Numbered from the stretch's first letter, positions 41,525 to 50,439 are shown. The stretch: DNA of 64,000 bases from JARRNE01 sp963824085 (GCA_963824085.1 CAWGNT010000015.1:186001-250000), one strand, 5' to 3'. The notes: generated from the letters alone by a model not told the origin. Program-made: numbers and translations.

Positions 41525-42313
41525 CTAGGGCTCTGCATTCATGCTGCCGAGGCGGTAACCGCGAAGGTCCACGGCCACATCGCGGAAGCCAAGCGCTTCG
41601 AGTCCCTCGATCACGGCTTGGGCGTCATCCAGCACCCGGGCTCTCTGCTCCGGGGCTACCTCGATGCGCGCGAGGTCACCGTACATCCGCACGCGCACCC
41701 AGTCATAGCCCCGTCCGGCGAGGAATCGCTCGGCCTCCTCGATACGCTGCAGGGCCGCCATGGAGAAGCGCTTGCCGGCCGGTAGACGCGTGAGCAGACA
41801 GCTGTTCGTCGGCTTGGACCAGGTCGGCAGGTTCAGCGCGCGCGAAAGCCGTCGGACATCCGCCTTGTCGATGTCGCAGTCCAAGAGCGGACTTCGAATT
41901 CCAAGCTCGCGCAGCGCCCGCATGCCGGGTCGGAAGTCCTTGAGATCGTCGACGTTGCTGCCGTCGATGATCGGCTGGAAGCCCGCCTCCTCCGCTACCG
42001 CCATGAGCCGCGCGTAGAGCGCCCGCTTGCACAGGTAGCAGCGATCACGCGGGTTGGTGTCGATGCCCTCCGGCATAGCGGCCTCTACCAGCTCATGCCG
42101 CACACCCATGGCCTGAGCCAACGCGACGGCATCCCCAATCTCCTGGCGTACCATATAAGGCATGACTGCCGTCAGGGCGAGCACCCGCCCGTCAAACGCC
42201 TCCCGCGCCGCCGCAAGCAAAAAGGTGCTATCGACGCCGCCGGAAAAGGCCACGGCGGCGGTATCTGTCTGCCGCAACCGCTCCAACAGCCGATTGTAGG
42301 TGGAATTCTCCAT
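41525..42313 (-). CDS. larE: LarE-type sulfur transferase
   Basis: 262 residues. LarE gives sulfur to the pyridinium dithiocarboxylic acid that becomes the nickel-pincer cofactor of lactate racemase-like enzymes. PP-loop AFSGGVDST at 22–30 for adenylylation. Cys92 and Cys95 (DRCYLCK) plus Cys172 (KPTNSCLLTR) form the three-cysteine set seen in LarE proteins thought to hold an iron–sulfur cluster, rather than the single sacrificial cysteine form. No larA, larB or larC is in the window. Convergent with the barrel gene. Confidence 0.88.
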   Translation of the reverse strand: MENSTYNRLLERLRQTDTAAVAFSGGVDSTFLLAAAREAFDGRVLALTAVMPYMVRQEIGDAVALAQAMGVRHELVEAAMPEGIDTNPRDRCYLCKRALYARLMAVAEEAGFQPIIDGSNVDDLKDFRPGMRALRELGIRSPLLDCDIDKADVRRLSRALNLPTWSKPTNSCLLTRLPAGKRFSMAALQRIEEAERFLAGRGYDWVRVRMYGDLARIEVAPEQRARVLDDAQAVIEGLEALGFRDVAVDLRGYRLGSMNAEP

Positions 42314-42687
42314 CCTCGGTGTCCTCCGGTGTGGCTCTCCCCACTTGGTGGGTTGCGCCTCCGTCTCGGATATAGGCAGACCACCATTGTACCGCGGGCG
42401 TGCGCTGGGCAGCGGTCGGCCTGTGGCTCCGGTGGAAAGTGTCTCTCCTCAAGTGCGTGGCGGACGGTGCCCTTGGGCAAGTCGCCAACCGGCCAGCAAT
42501 TATGCCGCTGTCAAATGCGTTCTTGGTTCCTTTCTCGGACTCCTAACAAACCACAACAGGGTAGGCAGACATTCCCAATTGGCACGAGGGCGTCGAGCGG
42601 TCACAATGGTGGCCGCTCAACACCTACCCCACACGTAACCACGCCCGCACGACAACAGGCCGCGGGCCTCGTTTGGAGAGAACAACG
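42314..42687. other. Intergenic region, nothing recognised
   Basis: About 370 bases between divergent larE and the DUF302 gene. It must contain both promoters, but I see no clear operator, hairpin or RNA gene. A faint resemblance to the palindromic element (TTGGTGGGTTGCGCC near 42345) is too short to call. Confidence 0.4.
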
Positions 42688-43179
42688 ATGCATAGAGCCA
42701 CCATCCTCGCCCTCGCGACTCTCGCTTTCCTCGTCCTGCCAGCGCTTGCACCAGCACAGCAGATGACAATTGCCGAGACGGTGCTAAAGATGCCGCTAGC
42801 GGACGGCGTATCCATGGACGATGCCGTCGACTCCATGAAGCTGCGCGCAAACACGCTCAACTTCAAGCTCGTCGCCGAGCTGCCCCTTTACAAGGAGCTG
42901 CAAGCAATGGGCGTGGACAGCAAGCGGATCGAGATCTTCCAATTCTGCGATGCGCGCATAGCTCACCAGATGTTGCAGTACGACATCGACTTTTCGGCCT
43001 ATCTGCCCTGCCGCATCACCCTGATACAGGACAAGGAAGGCAAGCCCTGGCTGATTACCCTCGACCTTGACAAGATCATACAGGGCGCCAATCTGCCGCC
43101 TGAGCTGATGAAGCTGGCAGTCAAGGTGCGCGACACAATGCGTTCGATCATGGAAGCGGGAGCCAACGGCGAGCTCTGA
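42688..43179 (+). CDS. DUF302-type periplasmic protein
   Basis: 163 residues, ATG with TTTGGAGAG seven bases upstream. Signal peptide at 1–23 (ILALATLAFLVLPALAPAQQ). The mature part begins with a predicted helix (GVSMDDAVDSMKLRANTLNF) and continues with IEIFQFCDARIAHQMLQYD and FSAYLPCRITLIQDKEGKPW, which is the DUF302 (TT1751-like) pattern. Two Cys could pair. Function unknown for the family; often found near sulfur- and redox-related genes. Confidence 0.8.
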   Translation: MHRATILALATLAFLVLPALAPAQQMTIAETVLKMPLADGVSMDDAVDSMKLRANTLNFKLVAELPLYKELQAMGVDSKRIEIFQFCDARIAHQMLQYDIDFSAYLPCRITLIQDKEGKPWLITLDLDKIIQGANLPPELMKLAVKVRDTMRSIMEAGANGEL

Positions 43180-43222
43180 CCGGCGCAGGCTCACTGCCCC
43201 CGTAACCGCTAGCCCCGCCCGG

Positions 43223-43245
43223 TTGGCAGGCGAGCCGCCTGCCAA
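43223..43245 (+). promoter_or_regulatory. Perfect hairpin in front of the GNAT start
   Basis: TTGGCAGGC-GAGCC-GCCTGCCAA, nine perfect pairs, ending two bases before the ATG at 43248. It occupies the ribosome-binding position, and no Shine–Dalgarno sequence is present. It could limit translation of the GNAT gene or end the DUF302 transcript; no T-run follows. Confidence 0.5.
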
Positions 43246-43247
43246 GC

Positions 43248-43862
43248 ATGGCCTTCAGCACGATGGACGAGATCGAGTTTGAATTCACGCTAAGACCCGA
43301 CCCGGACCCGACGCTGGGTCGCTATGTCCTTGCCTTCGAAGGGCGAGCCAGTGGGTGGGACGACACGATCGGCGATGAGCGTCAGATCGGCAACATCCGG
43401 GGGCATCGGGTGGACCTCGTCACCGCGGTCAGTGACCGACTCGACCAGGTCGAGCTGTTGGAGTCTCTTACCCCGGAGATCGCCGACTTCTCCCACGTGG
43501 TGCTGGCCGATTCCCGGTGCCTGCTCCCGAGCACGGCCGAAGAGGAGCCGCCGACCGAATGCGACTGCGTCGTTTACATCGCCGAGCTTTGGGTGGAGCC
43601 CGAGTACCGCGGCCGGGGTATCGGGACACGCTTCTTGCAGCGGCTCGGGGCGACCATCGACCTGAACCGCTGCCTCATTGCCCTCAAGGCCCTACCCCTG
43701 CGCGAGGATCATGCCCGGGTCTCCACGGACGAGGAGGTAGAGCGGGTAAAGCGATTTTACGAGCAGATCGGCTTCGAGCGTGCCGGCGGGGATTACATGA
43801 TCAAGGATGCCCGACACTGCGAGGCGATGAAGAAACGTCTGGCTGGGCGCCGGCCACTCTAG
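43248..43862 (+). CDS. GNAT-family acetyltransferase
   Basis: 204 residues. The acetyl-CoA-binding stretch is ELWVEPEYRGRGIGTRFLQR, followed by the typical last strand and helix (RFYEQIGFERAGGDYMIKDA). The N-terminal 100 residues are less typical and rich in acidic residues. Substrate unknown. A second ATG at 43263 (MDEIEFEF) is an alternative start given the hairpin over the first. Confidence 0.8.
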   Translation: MAFSTMDEIEFEFTLRPDPDPTLGRYVLAFEGRASGWDDTIGDERQIGNIRGHRVDLVTAVSDRLDQVELLESLTPEIADFSHVVLADSRCLLPSTAEEEPPTECDCVVYIAELWVEPEYRGRGIGTRFLQRLGATIDLNRCLIALKALPLREDHARVSTDEEVERVKRFYEQIGFERAGGDYMIKDARHCEAMKKRLAGRRPL

Positions 43863-43950
43863 CCCACATCGACCAGGGGACCTTCAGCGCGAACGGTCTC
43901 GACCCCCAGTTGGAACGAGGACGAATCTTCGCCCTCTCCGGGGCTGCCGC

Positions 43951-44277
43951 TCAGGCCTTGTTGTGCCCGCTTACGAAGGCATGCAGCGGTTTGGTCTCCT
44001 CGAAGCGCCTTGCCTGCTCCGGCGTTGCCTCCTTTTGGTATTTGGCCTTCCACTCCTCGTAAGGCATACCGTAGATCGCCTCGCGGGCTGCGTCGTAGTC
44101 CATGTCGAGTCCCCGCTCCTTTGCCGCCCCCAAATACCACTTGGAAAGGCAGTTGCGGCAGAAGCCTGCGAGATTCATCAGGTCGATGTTCTGCACATCG
44201 GTCCGCCGCCGAAGGTGCTCAACCAAACCCCTAAAGGCCGCTGCTTCGAGCTCTGTCCGAGTCTTATCGTCCATCAT
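43951..44277 (-). CDS. DUF1244 family protein
   Basis: 108 residues. Sequence QNIDLMNLAGFCRNCLSKWY and YDAAREAIYGMPYEEWKAKY is diagnostic of DUF1244, a small family common in proteobacteria with a conserved CRNC motif. Structures show a small helical fold of unknown function; metal binding through CxxC is plausible. Starts with two ATGs in a row; the first is given. Confidence 0.93.
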   Translation of the reverse strand: MMDDKTRTELEAAAFRGLVEHLRRRTDVQNIDLMNLAGFCRNCLSKWYLGAAKERGLDMDYDAAREAIYGMPYEEWKAKYQKEATPEQARRFEETKPLHAFVSGHNKA

Positions 44278-44324
44278 TCTCCTCCTGCATTCAGGATGTG
44301 CTCTGGTCCTGTCCGGATATGTAC

Positions 44325-44485
44325 CGCTTGTACTTGGTCTTTCGTTTTTCCCGGGTCGGGTTGCGCCCGCCGGGAGACGCCGAGGATTCGTCCCTGAAGG
44401 CTTGACGGCCGCCTCCCTGCGGCCGGCACCCCCGGCGGGCCAACCCGACCCTTTGGGCCGAAAAGCGGAAAATTCGCGTGAGCTG
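44325..44485 (+). repeat. Palindromic repeat element, copy B
   Basis: Core 44353–44451: GGGTCGGGTTGCGCCCGCCGG … CCGGCGGG and CAACCCGACCC ends. The interior is nearly the exact reverse complement of copy A, including TCCCTGAAGGCTTGACGGC and the GGCCG/CGGCC stem. Flanks TACCGCTTGTACTTGG and TTTCGTTTTT also match copy A. Confidence 0.8.
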
Positions 44486-44548
44486 GTATTGATGTCTCAC
44501 CTCGTTGCCGTCCGGGGCGTATCGGCGGCGGACGGGACCTGTCGCCTC

Positions 44549-45757
44549 TCAGCGGTCCGTGTGTCGTAGCCGGAACAGGGCATTAGCCGCCGAGTCGCTC
44601 GTGAAATAGAGCGCGCCGTCCGGGCCGAAAGCAACACCGGCGGGACGCGCCCAACGCTGGCCGTCCGCAAGCTGAAATCCGGTCACCAAGTCCTTCACGT
44701 CCCTCGGCTTACCGCCCGCGAAGCGGACGACGACGAGTTTTGGCGGCCGCCGGGTCGTCGGATCACCGCCTGCGGATCCGAAAGGCTGCGTCGCCCACGA
44801 GCCGTGCAGCGCGACGACCGCGTCACCCTCGAGGGACGGGTCCATCGCCCCCCGCGGCACAAAGGCCACCGCCATGGGTGCGCTCCTGGACGGGAAGGTC
44901 ACCGCCGGGATCTGCACATCCGACCTCGGACGGGGCGGCGGCCGGTCGATGCAGTCGTCGCGCCGGATCGCCTTACCGTCAAACTGGAACCAGGGCATGC
45001 CGTGAAATGAGCCATGCTCGATTCGGCTGAAATATTCCGGCGGCAAACCGAACCCCCAATGGTCGGGACCATTGTTGCTCGCATAGAGCACCCCGGTGTG
45101 CGGCTGCCAATCATAGCCGACAGGATTGCGCAACCCCGTCGAAAATGGCTCCCACGCAGATCTGCTGCCGTTCTCGTCGAGCACCATGATGCCGCCGCGG
45201 CGGTCGTCGAAGCGATAGGCATCACTCAAGTACTGATCGCTGCAGTTGCCCGCGACGCCCAGGCTCACATAGACACGCCCGTTCGGTCCGATGCGCACCG
45301 TCCGACTGCTGTGGCCTCCTCCGCCCGGAAGCGGGGCCAGAAGGCGCAGCTCTCCCGGATCGAGGCGTTTCTGACCCAGCCGGTAGGGTGCGCGGTAGAG
45401 GCCATCGGTGCGTGCGATCAGGATCTCTCCGTCGCGAAAGGCGACACTATGCGGATAGTCGCCGGTGTCGACAAGGACTTGCGGGTCTCGATAGGGTGGC
45501 GACAGTCGGTAGACCTTGCCCCCCCGCGAGCCGATGAACAGATCTCCGTTGGGGCCAAAGGTCAGCATGCGCGGACGGTCCAGGCGGTCTGTCAGCATCT
45601 CCAACCCGTAGCCCTGCGGGATCCTCGCCTCCTGGACCTCGCCGGCGACGGGCAGTTGAACAGCAGTCGAGCGAAGGCTGTCGTCGGCAGCAGCAGCCCA
45701 GTCGGCCACAACAAGGGCCAACGACAGACTGGTGAGGAGCAGGCGGTTGCGAGTCAT
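44549..45757 (-). CDS. PQQ-dependent sugar dehydrogenase-like protein (sorbosone/glucose type)
   Basis: 402 residues from the ATG at 45757, with a signal peptide (NRLLLTSLSLALVVADWAAA). A six-bladed propeller of the soluble glucose/sorbosone dehydrogenase family: GYGLEMLTDRLDRPRMLTFG, NGDLFIGSRGGKVYRL, GGGGHSSRTVRIGPNGRVYV, LRNPVGYDWQPHTGVLYASN, AVALHGSW-type and RPAGVAFGPDGALYFTSD repeats. Periplasmic; would oxidise a sugar or alcohol if PQQ is present, but no pqq genes are nearby and the cofactor is not proved. Confidence 0.85.
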   Translation of the reverse strand: MTRNRLLLTSLSLALVVADWAAAADDSLRSTAVQLPVAGEVQEARIPQGYGLEMLTDRLDRPRMLTFGPNGDLFIGSRGGKVYRLSPPYRDPQVLVDTGDYPHSVAFRDGEILIARTDGLYRAPYRLGQKRLDPGELRLLAPLPGGGGHSSRTVRIGPNGRVYVSLGVAGNCSDQYLSDAYRFDDRRGGIMVLDENGSRSAWEPFSTGLRNPVGYDWQPHTGVLYASNNGPDHWGFGLPPEYFSRIEHGSFHGMPWFQFDGKAIRRDDCIDRPPPRPRSDVQIPAVTFPSRSAPMAVAFVPRGAMDPSLEGDAVVALHGSWATQPFGSAGGDPTTRRPPKLVVVRFAGGKPRDVKDLVTGFQLADGQRWARPAGVAFGPDGALYFTSDSAANALFRLRHTDR

Positions 45758-45823
45758 GGTTGCAATGCTTCCGCGATGGAGAATCGAACCCAGACGCCTA
45801 GGGCGTGCCCAGCGAGGCAGCGA

Positions 45824-45844
45824 GGCGTCGGGACACGCCGTGAA
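45824..45844 (-). repeat. 21-bp segment, inverse copy of 24704–24724
   Basis: Exact reverse complement of the segment at 24.7 kb. It lies about 70 bases upstream of the dehydrogenase start, within a GGCGTG…CACGCC inverted stretch (45800–45840). Confidence 0.5.
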
Positions 45845-46043
45845 CATGTCCGCATGCACTCCACAGCATCGTCCATTGGTGCCGTAGGTGCCGCCGCTGC
45901 ACAGCCCTTTTGCCTCCGTGTCGGTCGTCGCGTATGTTTACCCTCAGGTCAACGAGCACCAGCTCTTCCACCTAGTTTTGGATACTGAAGCCCGGTTTAC
46001 AACCGACCTATTGGCTGTTACCAACGTTTCATGGAGCCCTTGA

Positions 46044-47519
46044 ATGGCAGAGCTCTTGAGCCTTTCCCGAGCCGCGCGCCTCGCCGGTGTGTCGCGTGCG
46101 GAGCTGCAGAGACGTGCCCGCCGCGGGGAGATCGAGACCTTCGAGGGGCAGGTGGCGGTAAGCGACCTGCTGCGGCTCTACCCGAAGGTAAGCCTGGATC
46201 AGGACGAGGCGATCGAGCGCGTCGAGCGTATCAAGGCCGCCGCCGTACCCCGAACACGAGATATCGACGCCATCCTCCCCAGTCCGCAGGTGCTTGTCTC
46301 GAGGCTGCGCGCCCTGAGCGACGTGTTGGTGGAAAAGGTCTCGACCTTGGAGGCCGCCGAGGGACTCCTTGGCGAGGTGGCCGAGCGTCTGAACGCTCTC
46401 GCAACATCGACGCAGGTGAGCACAGAGGCGCGCCTGCGCGAGACGATCGACTGGCTTGCCAACGCCCGGCGGGAGCTCGCCGAGCGCCCACGGACCGACA
46501 ACCGTGCCCAACTCTTTGCAAAAGACACCTTTCTGCGCATCATGGCAGCCCACGTCAAGATAATTCCTAGCGCTCACGAGTTCTTCGTCGAGGGCACGGA
46601 GACCATACTGGACGCCTCCGTGCGTGCGGGGCTCAAGCTGGCTTATGGCTGTTCGAGCGGGAACTGCGGCGCCTGCAAGGCCCGGGTCGCAAGCGGAGAG
46701 GTGTGGAAGACCCGCGACCACGACTATGTGCTGAGCGAGCGCGAAAAGCAGCTGGGCTATATCCTCACCTGCTCCAACACTGCTGTAACGGACGTTGTGT
46801 TGGAGGCGGCGGAAGCCCTGTCCGTCGATGACCTCCCGGAGCAGGAGGTCCGCGCCAGCGTGCGCAAGGTCGAGCGCCTCGACGACCAGGTGAGCCAACT
46901 CCACATACAGACCCCTCGGACCCAGACCTTGCGCTTCATGGCCGGACAGAGGGCAAAGCTCACACTTGAGGATGGCACGACGGCAGAGATCCCAATCGCA
47001 AGCTGCCCATGTAACGGGCGCAACCTACAGTTCTTCATCCGTCGCCGCCCCGACGAACCCTTCGCAGAGGCAATATTCGCCGGGAGCGTGCACCACGGTC
47101 AGATGGTCACGGTAAGAGGCCCGACGGGGCGGTTCGTCCTCGCGGAAGAATCTCCCGAGCCGGCCGTTTTTGTCGCCTTCGGCGACGGTATAGCCCCCAT
47201 CAAGAGCCTGATCGAGCACGCCGTGTCCATCGACGTCATCGAATCTTTTCGCCTTTACTGGTCCGTCGCGGAGCCGGAGGGGCAGTATCAGGCGAGATGG
47301 TGTCGGGCGTTGAAAGAGTCCCTGGACAACTTTTTCTACACGCCGCTCATCGATGCGACCGTTGACGACGTGCTGGCCGTACTGCGATCAGATGTGTCTG
47401 AACCGACCGCAACGCACTTTTATGTCGCAGGGCCTGGCGCTGAGGTGCAGGCGATGACAGCGGGTTTAGATGGACTTGGCGTAGCGAGCGACCATCTGGC
47501 CAGCGAGGCGCTGGACTGA
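46044..47519 (+). CDS. Ferredoxin–reductase protein with N-terminal helix-turn-helix
   Basis: 491 residues. Residues 1–60 (LSLSRAARLAGVSRAELQRR, ARRGEIETFEGQVAVSDLLR) form a MerR/excisionase-like helix-turn-helix, followed by a helical linker to about 170. A plant-type [2Fe-2S] ferredoxin domain follows at 172–260 with CSSGNCGACKARV and the fourth Cys in YILTCSN. Then an FNR-type reductase domain (about 265–490) with the nucleotide-side VAFGDGIAPIKSLIEHA. The usual FAD motif RxYS is replaced by EIPIASCPCNGR, with two extra Cys. This could be a redox-controlled DNA-binding protein or an electron donor with an accessory domain; not assigned. Confidence 0.8.
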   Translation: MAELLSLSRAARLAGVSRAELQRRARRGEIETFEGQVAVSDLLRLYPKVSLDQDEAIERVERIKAAAVPRTRDIDAILPSPQVLVSRLRALSDVLVEKVSTLEAAEGLLGEVAERLNALATSTQVSTEARLRETIDWLANARRELAERPRTDNRAQLFAKDTFLRIMAAHVKIIPSAHEFFVEGTETILDASVRAGLKLAYGCSSGNCGACKARVASGEVWKTRDHDYVLSEREKQLGYILTCSNTAVTDVVLEAAEALSVDDLPEQEVRASVRKVERLDDQVSQLHIQTPRTQTLRFMAGQRAKLTLEDGTTAEIPIASCPCNGRNLQFFIRRRPDEPFAEAIFAGSVHHGQMVTVRGPTGRFVLAEESPEPAVFVAFGDGIAPIKSLIEHAVSIDVIESFRLYWSVAEPEGQYQARWCRALKESLDNFFYTPLIDATVDDVLAVLRSDVSEPTATHFYVAGPGAEVQAMTAGLDGLGVASDHLASEALD

Positions 47520-47634
47520 AGGATTCGCCAGTTCCGGCACGGCACAGCCGACGGACTTGGCGCGAGGAGGGCGGTCCCGCCGCTGCTGATGGCGACGTCA
47601 GATGAGAAGATCCGGCGCGATTGCGGACGAGAGA

Positions 47635-47814
47635 TCAGGCCGCGCGTGGCCGGCGACGTAGGGGTCGGAGAAAGACCGTACCCCTGCCGAAGCGATTTAC
47701 GGCGTGGTTCTTCACCCATTCGGGCGCATCGGTGTAAAAGCGCAGATAGGTGTAGCCCAAGTCGCCGCGGTCGATGGACGCGACCCAAAGGGCAAACTCT
47801 TTGTCTCTATCCAT
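47635..47814 (-). CDS. Small hypothetical protein
   Basis: 59 residues from the ATG at 47814, with GGAGGAACAA directly upstream, a strong ribosome site. The sequence MDRDKEFALWVASIDRGDLG and YTYLRFYTDAPEWVKNHAVN looks like a folded small domain; the tail is basic (RPLRRRPRAA). Family not recognised. Convergent with the ferredoxin–reductase gene. Confidence 0.6.
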   Translation of the reverse strand: MDRDKEFALWVASIDRGDLGYTYLRFYTDAPEWVKNHAVNRFGRGTVFLRPLRRRPRAA

Positions 47815-47826
47815 TTGTTCCTCCAT

Positions 47827-48229
47827 ACGAACACCTCTTTGTCATGCGCGCGCTCGGCGGTCCAGGGAGGACGGGCCGGCCGTCTCTCCGAAGGCCGCGA
47901 CGGACACATCTACTCAATCGCACATTTCTCGCGGCGAGGGGGAGAACTGCTTGGCAATACGGCAACTCCCCCGAAAAATTCTTCGGGCACTGCGACAAGT
48001 GTCCGACTAGGGTCCGCGCGGCAATGCAATCTTCCGTGCGGATACCCCGGGCGCGCGAGGACGACGACACGCTAGGGACCGCAAGCGGGGAGCGTCGATG
48101 CCGAGACGTACCCGGACTTTGCGAGCGCGTTAGCAAACTCTAGCAAAATTCGCCTGGCCGTGGTGAAGACCCGCCCATCCCGCGCTCGCTAGAATCTGCC
48201 CTCATGGCCATCACGCAATCGAGCAGATC
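47827..48229. other. Intergenic region, nothing recognised
   Basis: About 400 bases upstream of both the small minus-strand gene and the DUF4124 gene. No convincing gene, repeat family member or hairpin terminator was found. Confidence 0.4.
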
Positions 48230-49156
48230 GTGGAGCACAGAGTCCGTATCGGTGTATCGCTGATCTTGCTGTCGTGCATGCCGTCCACCCAGGGCCAGAT
48301 CTTTCGGTGGACGGACGCGGACGGACAGGTCCACTTCGGAGACCGAACGCCGTCAACCACCACCGCAGCGGCGCAAGACATCTCCACCACCTACGAGGGC
48401 CACATCCCTTTCCATTTCGAGATCATCCCCGTCGGCTATGACATGCCCGCTCAGACCCGCACCAAGGTGGAAGTGGCTGTGTCGAAGATCCACGAGCTGT
48501 ACCGGTCACGCCTACACACCCGGTTTCCCTCCGATCCGAGCTTCGACATTCGCATCTTCAACGACGAGAAGACCTTCTCGCAGTATGGAGAGGGCCCGGT
48601 ACTCCGGGGCCGAGCGTCAGGCTACTTTTCGCCACAACGCAATGAGGCGGTGACCTGGCGGCAGCGAAGCTTCGCGCAGATGCTCGAGGTCATTACCCAC
48701 GAGGCCAACCATGCCCTGATGCATCACCTCTTCGGTGTCGTACCGCCATGGCTGAACGAAGGGATTTCCGAATACGTCGAGCGCATGGAGGTGTTCGGTC
48801 AAACAGTGGTCATACCACCCAACCGGACGTGGGACGCACTGATCAGGACAAAGGTCCGCGGCGGAACCATCATGCCCTTGCGCGACTACCTGACGCTTGA
48901 GCAGGCTGATTGGCGACTGCACAATCTCGCCGACAATGGGAGCTACGCCCAGGCCTGGTCACTGATCTACTTCCTGATGTCGAGTCCCGACGGGACCCAG
49001 CTGCTCGGTCATCTGCTGGACGTGCTCGGGCGGGAAGGTGCGGACAACTTCTCGCCCCTGGACGTCATCGACGCCAGCTACGATGGCGGATTTTCCGCCC
49101 TCGAAACCGCTTGGCGCTCTTTCGTCTTCAGCCAGAAGCAACCGCATCAATATTGA
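48230..49156 (+). CDS. Exported gluzincin-like protease with DUF4124 head
   Basis: 308 residues from a GTG start. Short signal-like N-terminus (GVSLILLSCMPSTQG), then a DUF4124 segment (QIFRWTDADGQVHFGDRTP), common at the front of periplasmic proteins. The catalytic half resembles DUF1570/peptidase MA: zinc motif THEANHALMHH (HExxH form HEANH) and the downstream glutamate in WLNEGISEYVERME. Length and layout suggest a periplasmic zinc peptidase; substrate unknown. The start is uncertain because the ribosome site is weak. Confidence 0.78.
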   Translation: MEHRVRIGVSLILLSCMPSTQGQIFRWTDADGQVHFGDRTPSTTTAAAQDISTTYEGHIPFHFEIIPVGYDMPAQTRTKVEVAVSKIHELYRSRLHTRFPSDPSFDIRIFNDEKTFSQYGEGPVLRGRASGYFSPQRNEAVTWRQRSFAQMLEVITHEANHALMHHLFGVVPPWLNEGISEYVERMEVFGQTVVIPPNRTWDALIRTKVRGGTIMPLRDYLTLEQADWRLHNLADNGSYAQAWSLIYFLMSSPDGTQLLGHLLDVLGREGADNFSPLDVIDASYDGGFSALETAWRSFVFSQKQPHQY

Positions 49157-49395
49157 TACCAGGCCGTGCTGGCTCCAGCCCGCGGGCCGCTGACCGGGTC
49201 GACGTGCAACGCGTTCAACTGTTAGCGCACCGCGGGACTTCTCCTCGGCCCTGCGGCGGCGGTTTGACGCCCGGCACCCGCCCGTGAGTCGACCCTAAGG
49301 CTAGGGTAGAATGCCTCGTTCGCCGAGATCTCGCGAAAGACATAGGGGCACTCGCCCGCCGCCCCACAAGAAAATCGTTCGGGATGGAGTGCCCC

Positions 49396-50079
49396 ATGAA
49401 CAAGATCCTGTTGATCCTGATTTTGTTGGTGTCTGTGACAGCCGACGCAGATGATGCCGTGACCGTCTACCAGCTCACCGGAGGCGTCCAATGCGCCGAC
49501 GAGAGCGGAATCCTCCCCGAGAAGGCGGCGGACCTCCTGCGCGCCCAGGGCGTGAAGGTGATCTCGGCGGGGAGGAGCAGGCTGCCGTTGGAGCTGCCGG
49601 AACGATGTGGGGCGCCGACCGGGGAAGTCAACGTGATGACAGTGGCGGCCGCAGACTGGAGTTCCTTTACGGCGCAGAATCCCGACGCCGGAGGATATGG
49701 CCTGTGGATCTTCGACAGGCCGCGGGTGCCGGTCTACAAATACGACGGGACGCTTCAGTGCGGTCTCGGGCAGGAAATCCCGCTCGACGAGATGGCCAAG
49801 GAGCTCAAGGGTTCCGGGATCGAAGTGCTGACGATGCGTAAGGATGTCGATGCGCTCGCCCACATCACCGTGTGTGGTGCTTCGACGGGGGCGATCAACG
49901 TCTTCACAATCCGTCGCGACGTCCTCCCTGCGGCACAGAAGCTCGGGTACCGAGTGCTGGTGACCAGCGAAATGACGCACGAGATCAAACCGCGCATCCA
50001 ACGAACGACGTCAAGCGCACGCCGCGCGCAGCCGCGACCGCCTGGCCCGGGTTCAGGGCCGGCGCCGCTTCTGTGGTAG
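49396..50079 (+). CDS. Hypothetical periplasmic protein with duplicated domain
   Basis: 227 residues from the ATG at 49396, with a signal peptide (KILLILILLVSVTADA). The mature part repeats one unit: VYQLTGGVQCADESGILPEK … CGAPTGEVNVMTV, then VYKYDGTLQCGLGQEIPLDE … CGASTGAINVFTI. Each unit keeps two Cys (QC and CGA), so each may have one disulphide. Tail Pro/Arg-rich. No family recognised. Confidence 0.7.
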   Translation: MNKILLILILLVSVTADADDAVTVYQLTGGVQCADESGILPEKAADLLRAQGVKVISAGRSRLPLELPERCGAPTGEVNVMTVAAADWSSFTAQNPDAGGYGLWIFDRPRVPVYKYDGTLQCGLGQEIPLDEMAKELKGSGIEVLTMRKDVDALAHITVCGASTGAINVFTIRRDVLPAAQKLGYRVLVTSEMTHEIKPRIQRTTSSARRAQPRPPGPGSGPAPLLW

Positions 50080-50170
50080 CGCCGCTCAATATTGCGGGCA
50101 ACCGACCCTTCGCGGGCCGGCTATCCTCGCAGGATCCGCCGGCTCTTGGTCAAACACGCGAAGGCAGCGA

Positions 50171-50424
50171 GTGAGTATCAGCGTCGTAGTGGGGAATTTC
50201 CCGCCGGAGACCACCGCGGAGGATCTCAGCGCGCGTTTAGCCGAGCACGGCATCGAGGTCCAGGTCACCTAGAACAATGACGGCAATCTAATCCGGACAA
50301 GGTGACCGCCGTCATCCGGCTGCCGGATATGGACAGGAAGGTCGCCGACCGACTCGCTCAACGCATCGACGGCATGGAGCACAAGGGAAGGCGCTTGCGC
50401 GCCTGCGTGCCGCTGTTCAACTGA
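50171..50424 (+). pseudogene. RRM-like RNA-binding protein remnant
   Basis: GTG start then SISVVVGNFPPETTAEDLSA and RLAEHGIEVQVT, then an in-frame TAG at 50270. After a frame change the rest reads DKVTAVIRLPDMDRKVADRL and AQRIDGMEHKGRRLRACVPL before a stop at 50422. Strand–helix order and the VVVGNFPPETT opening fit a small RRM domain protein. Broken as read. Confidence 0.55.
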
Positions 50425-50439
50425 CGCCCGTAGGTATTT

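Noticed and set aside
38893..45010. PQQ biosynthesis or LarABC partners near the dehydrogenase and larE
   Set aside because: Looked for and not found among the neighbouring genes.
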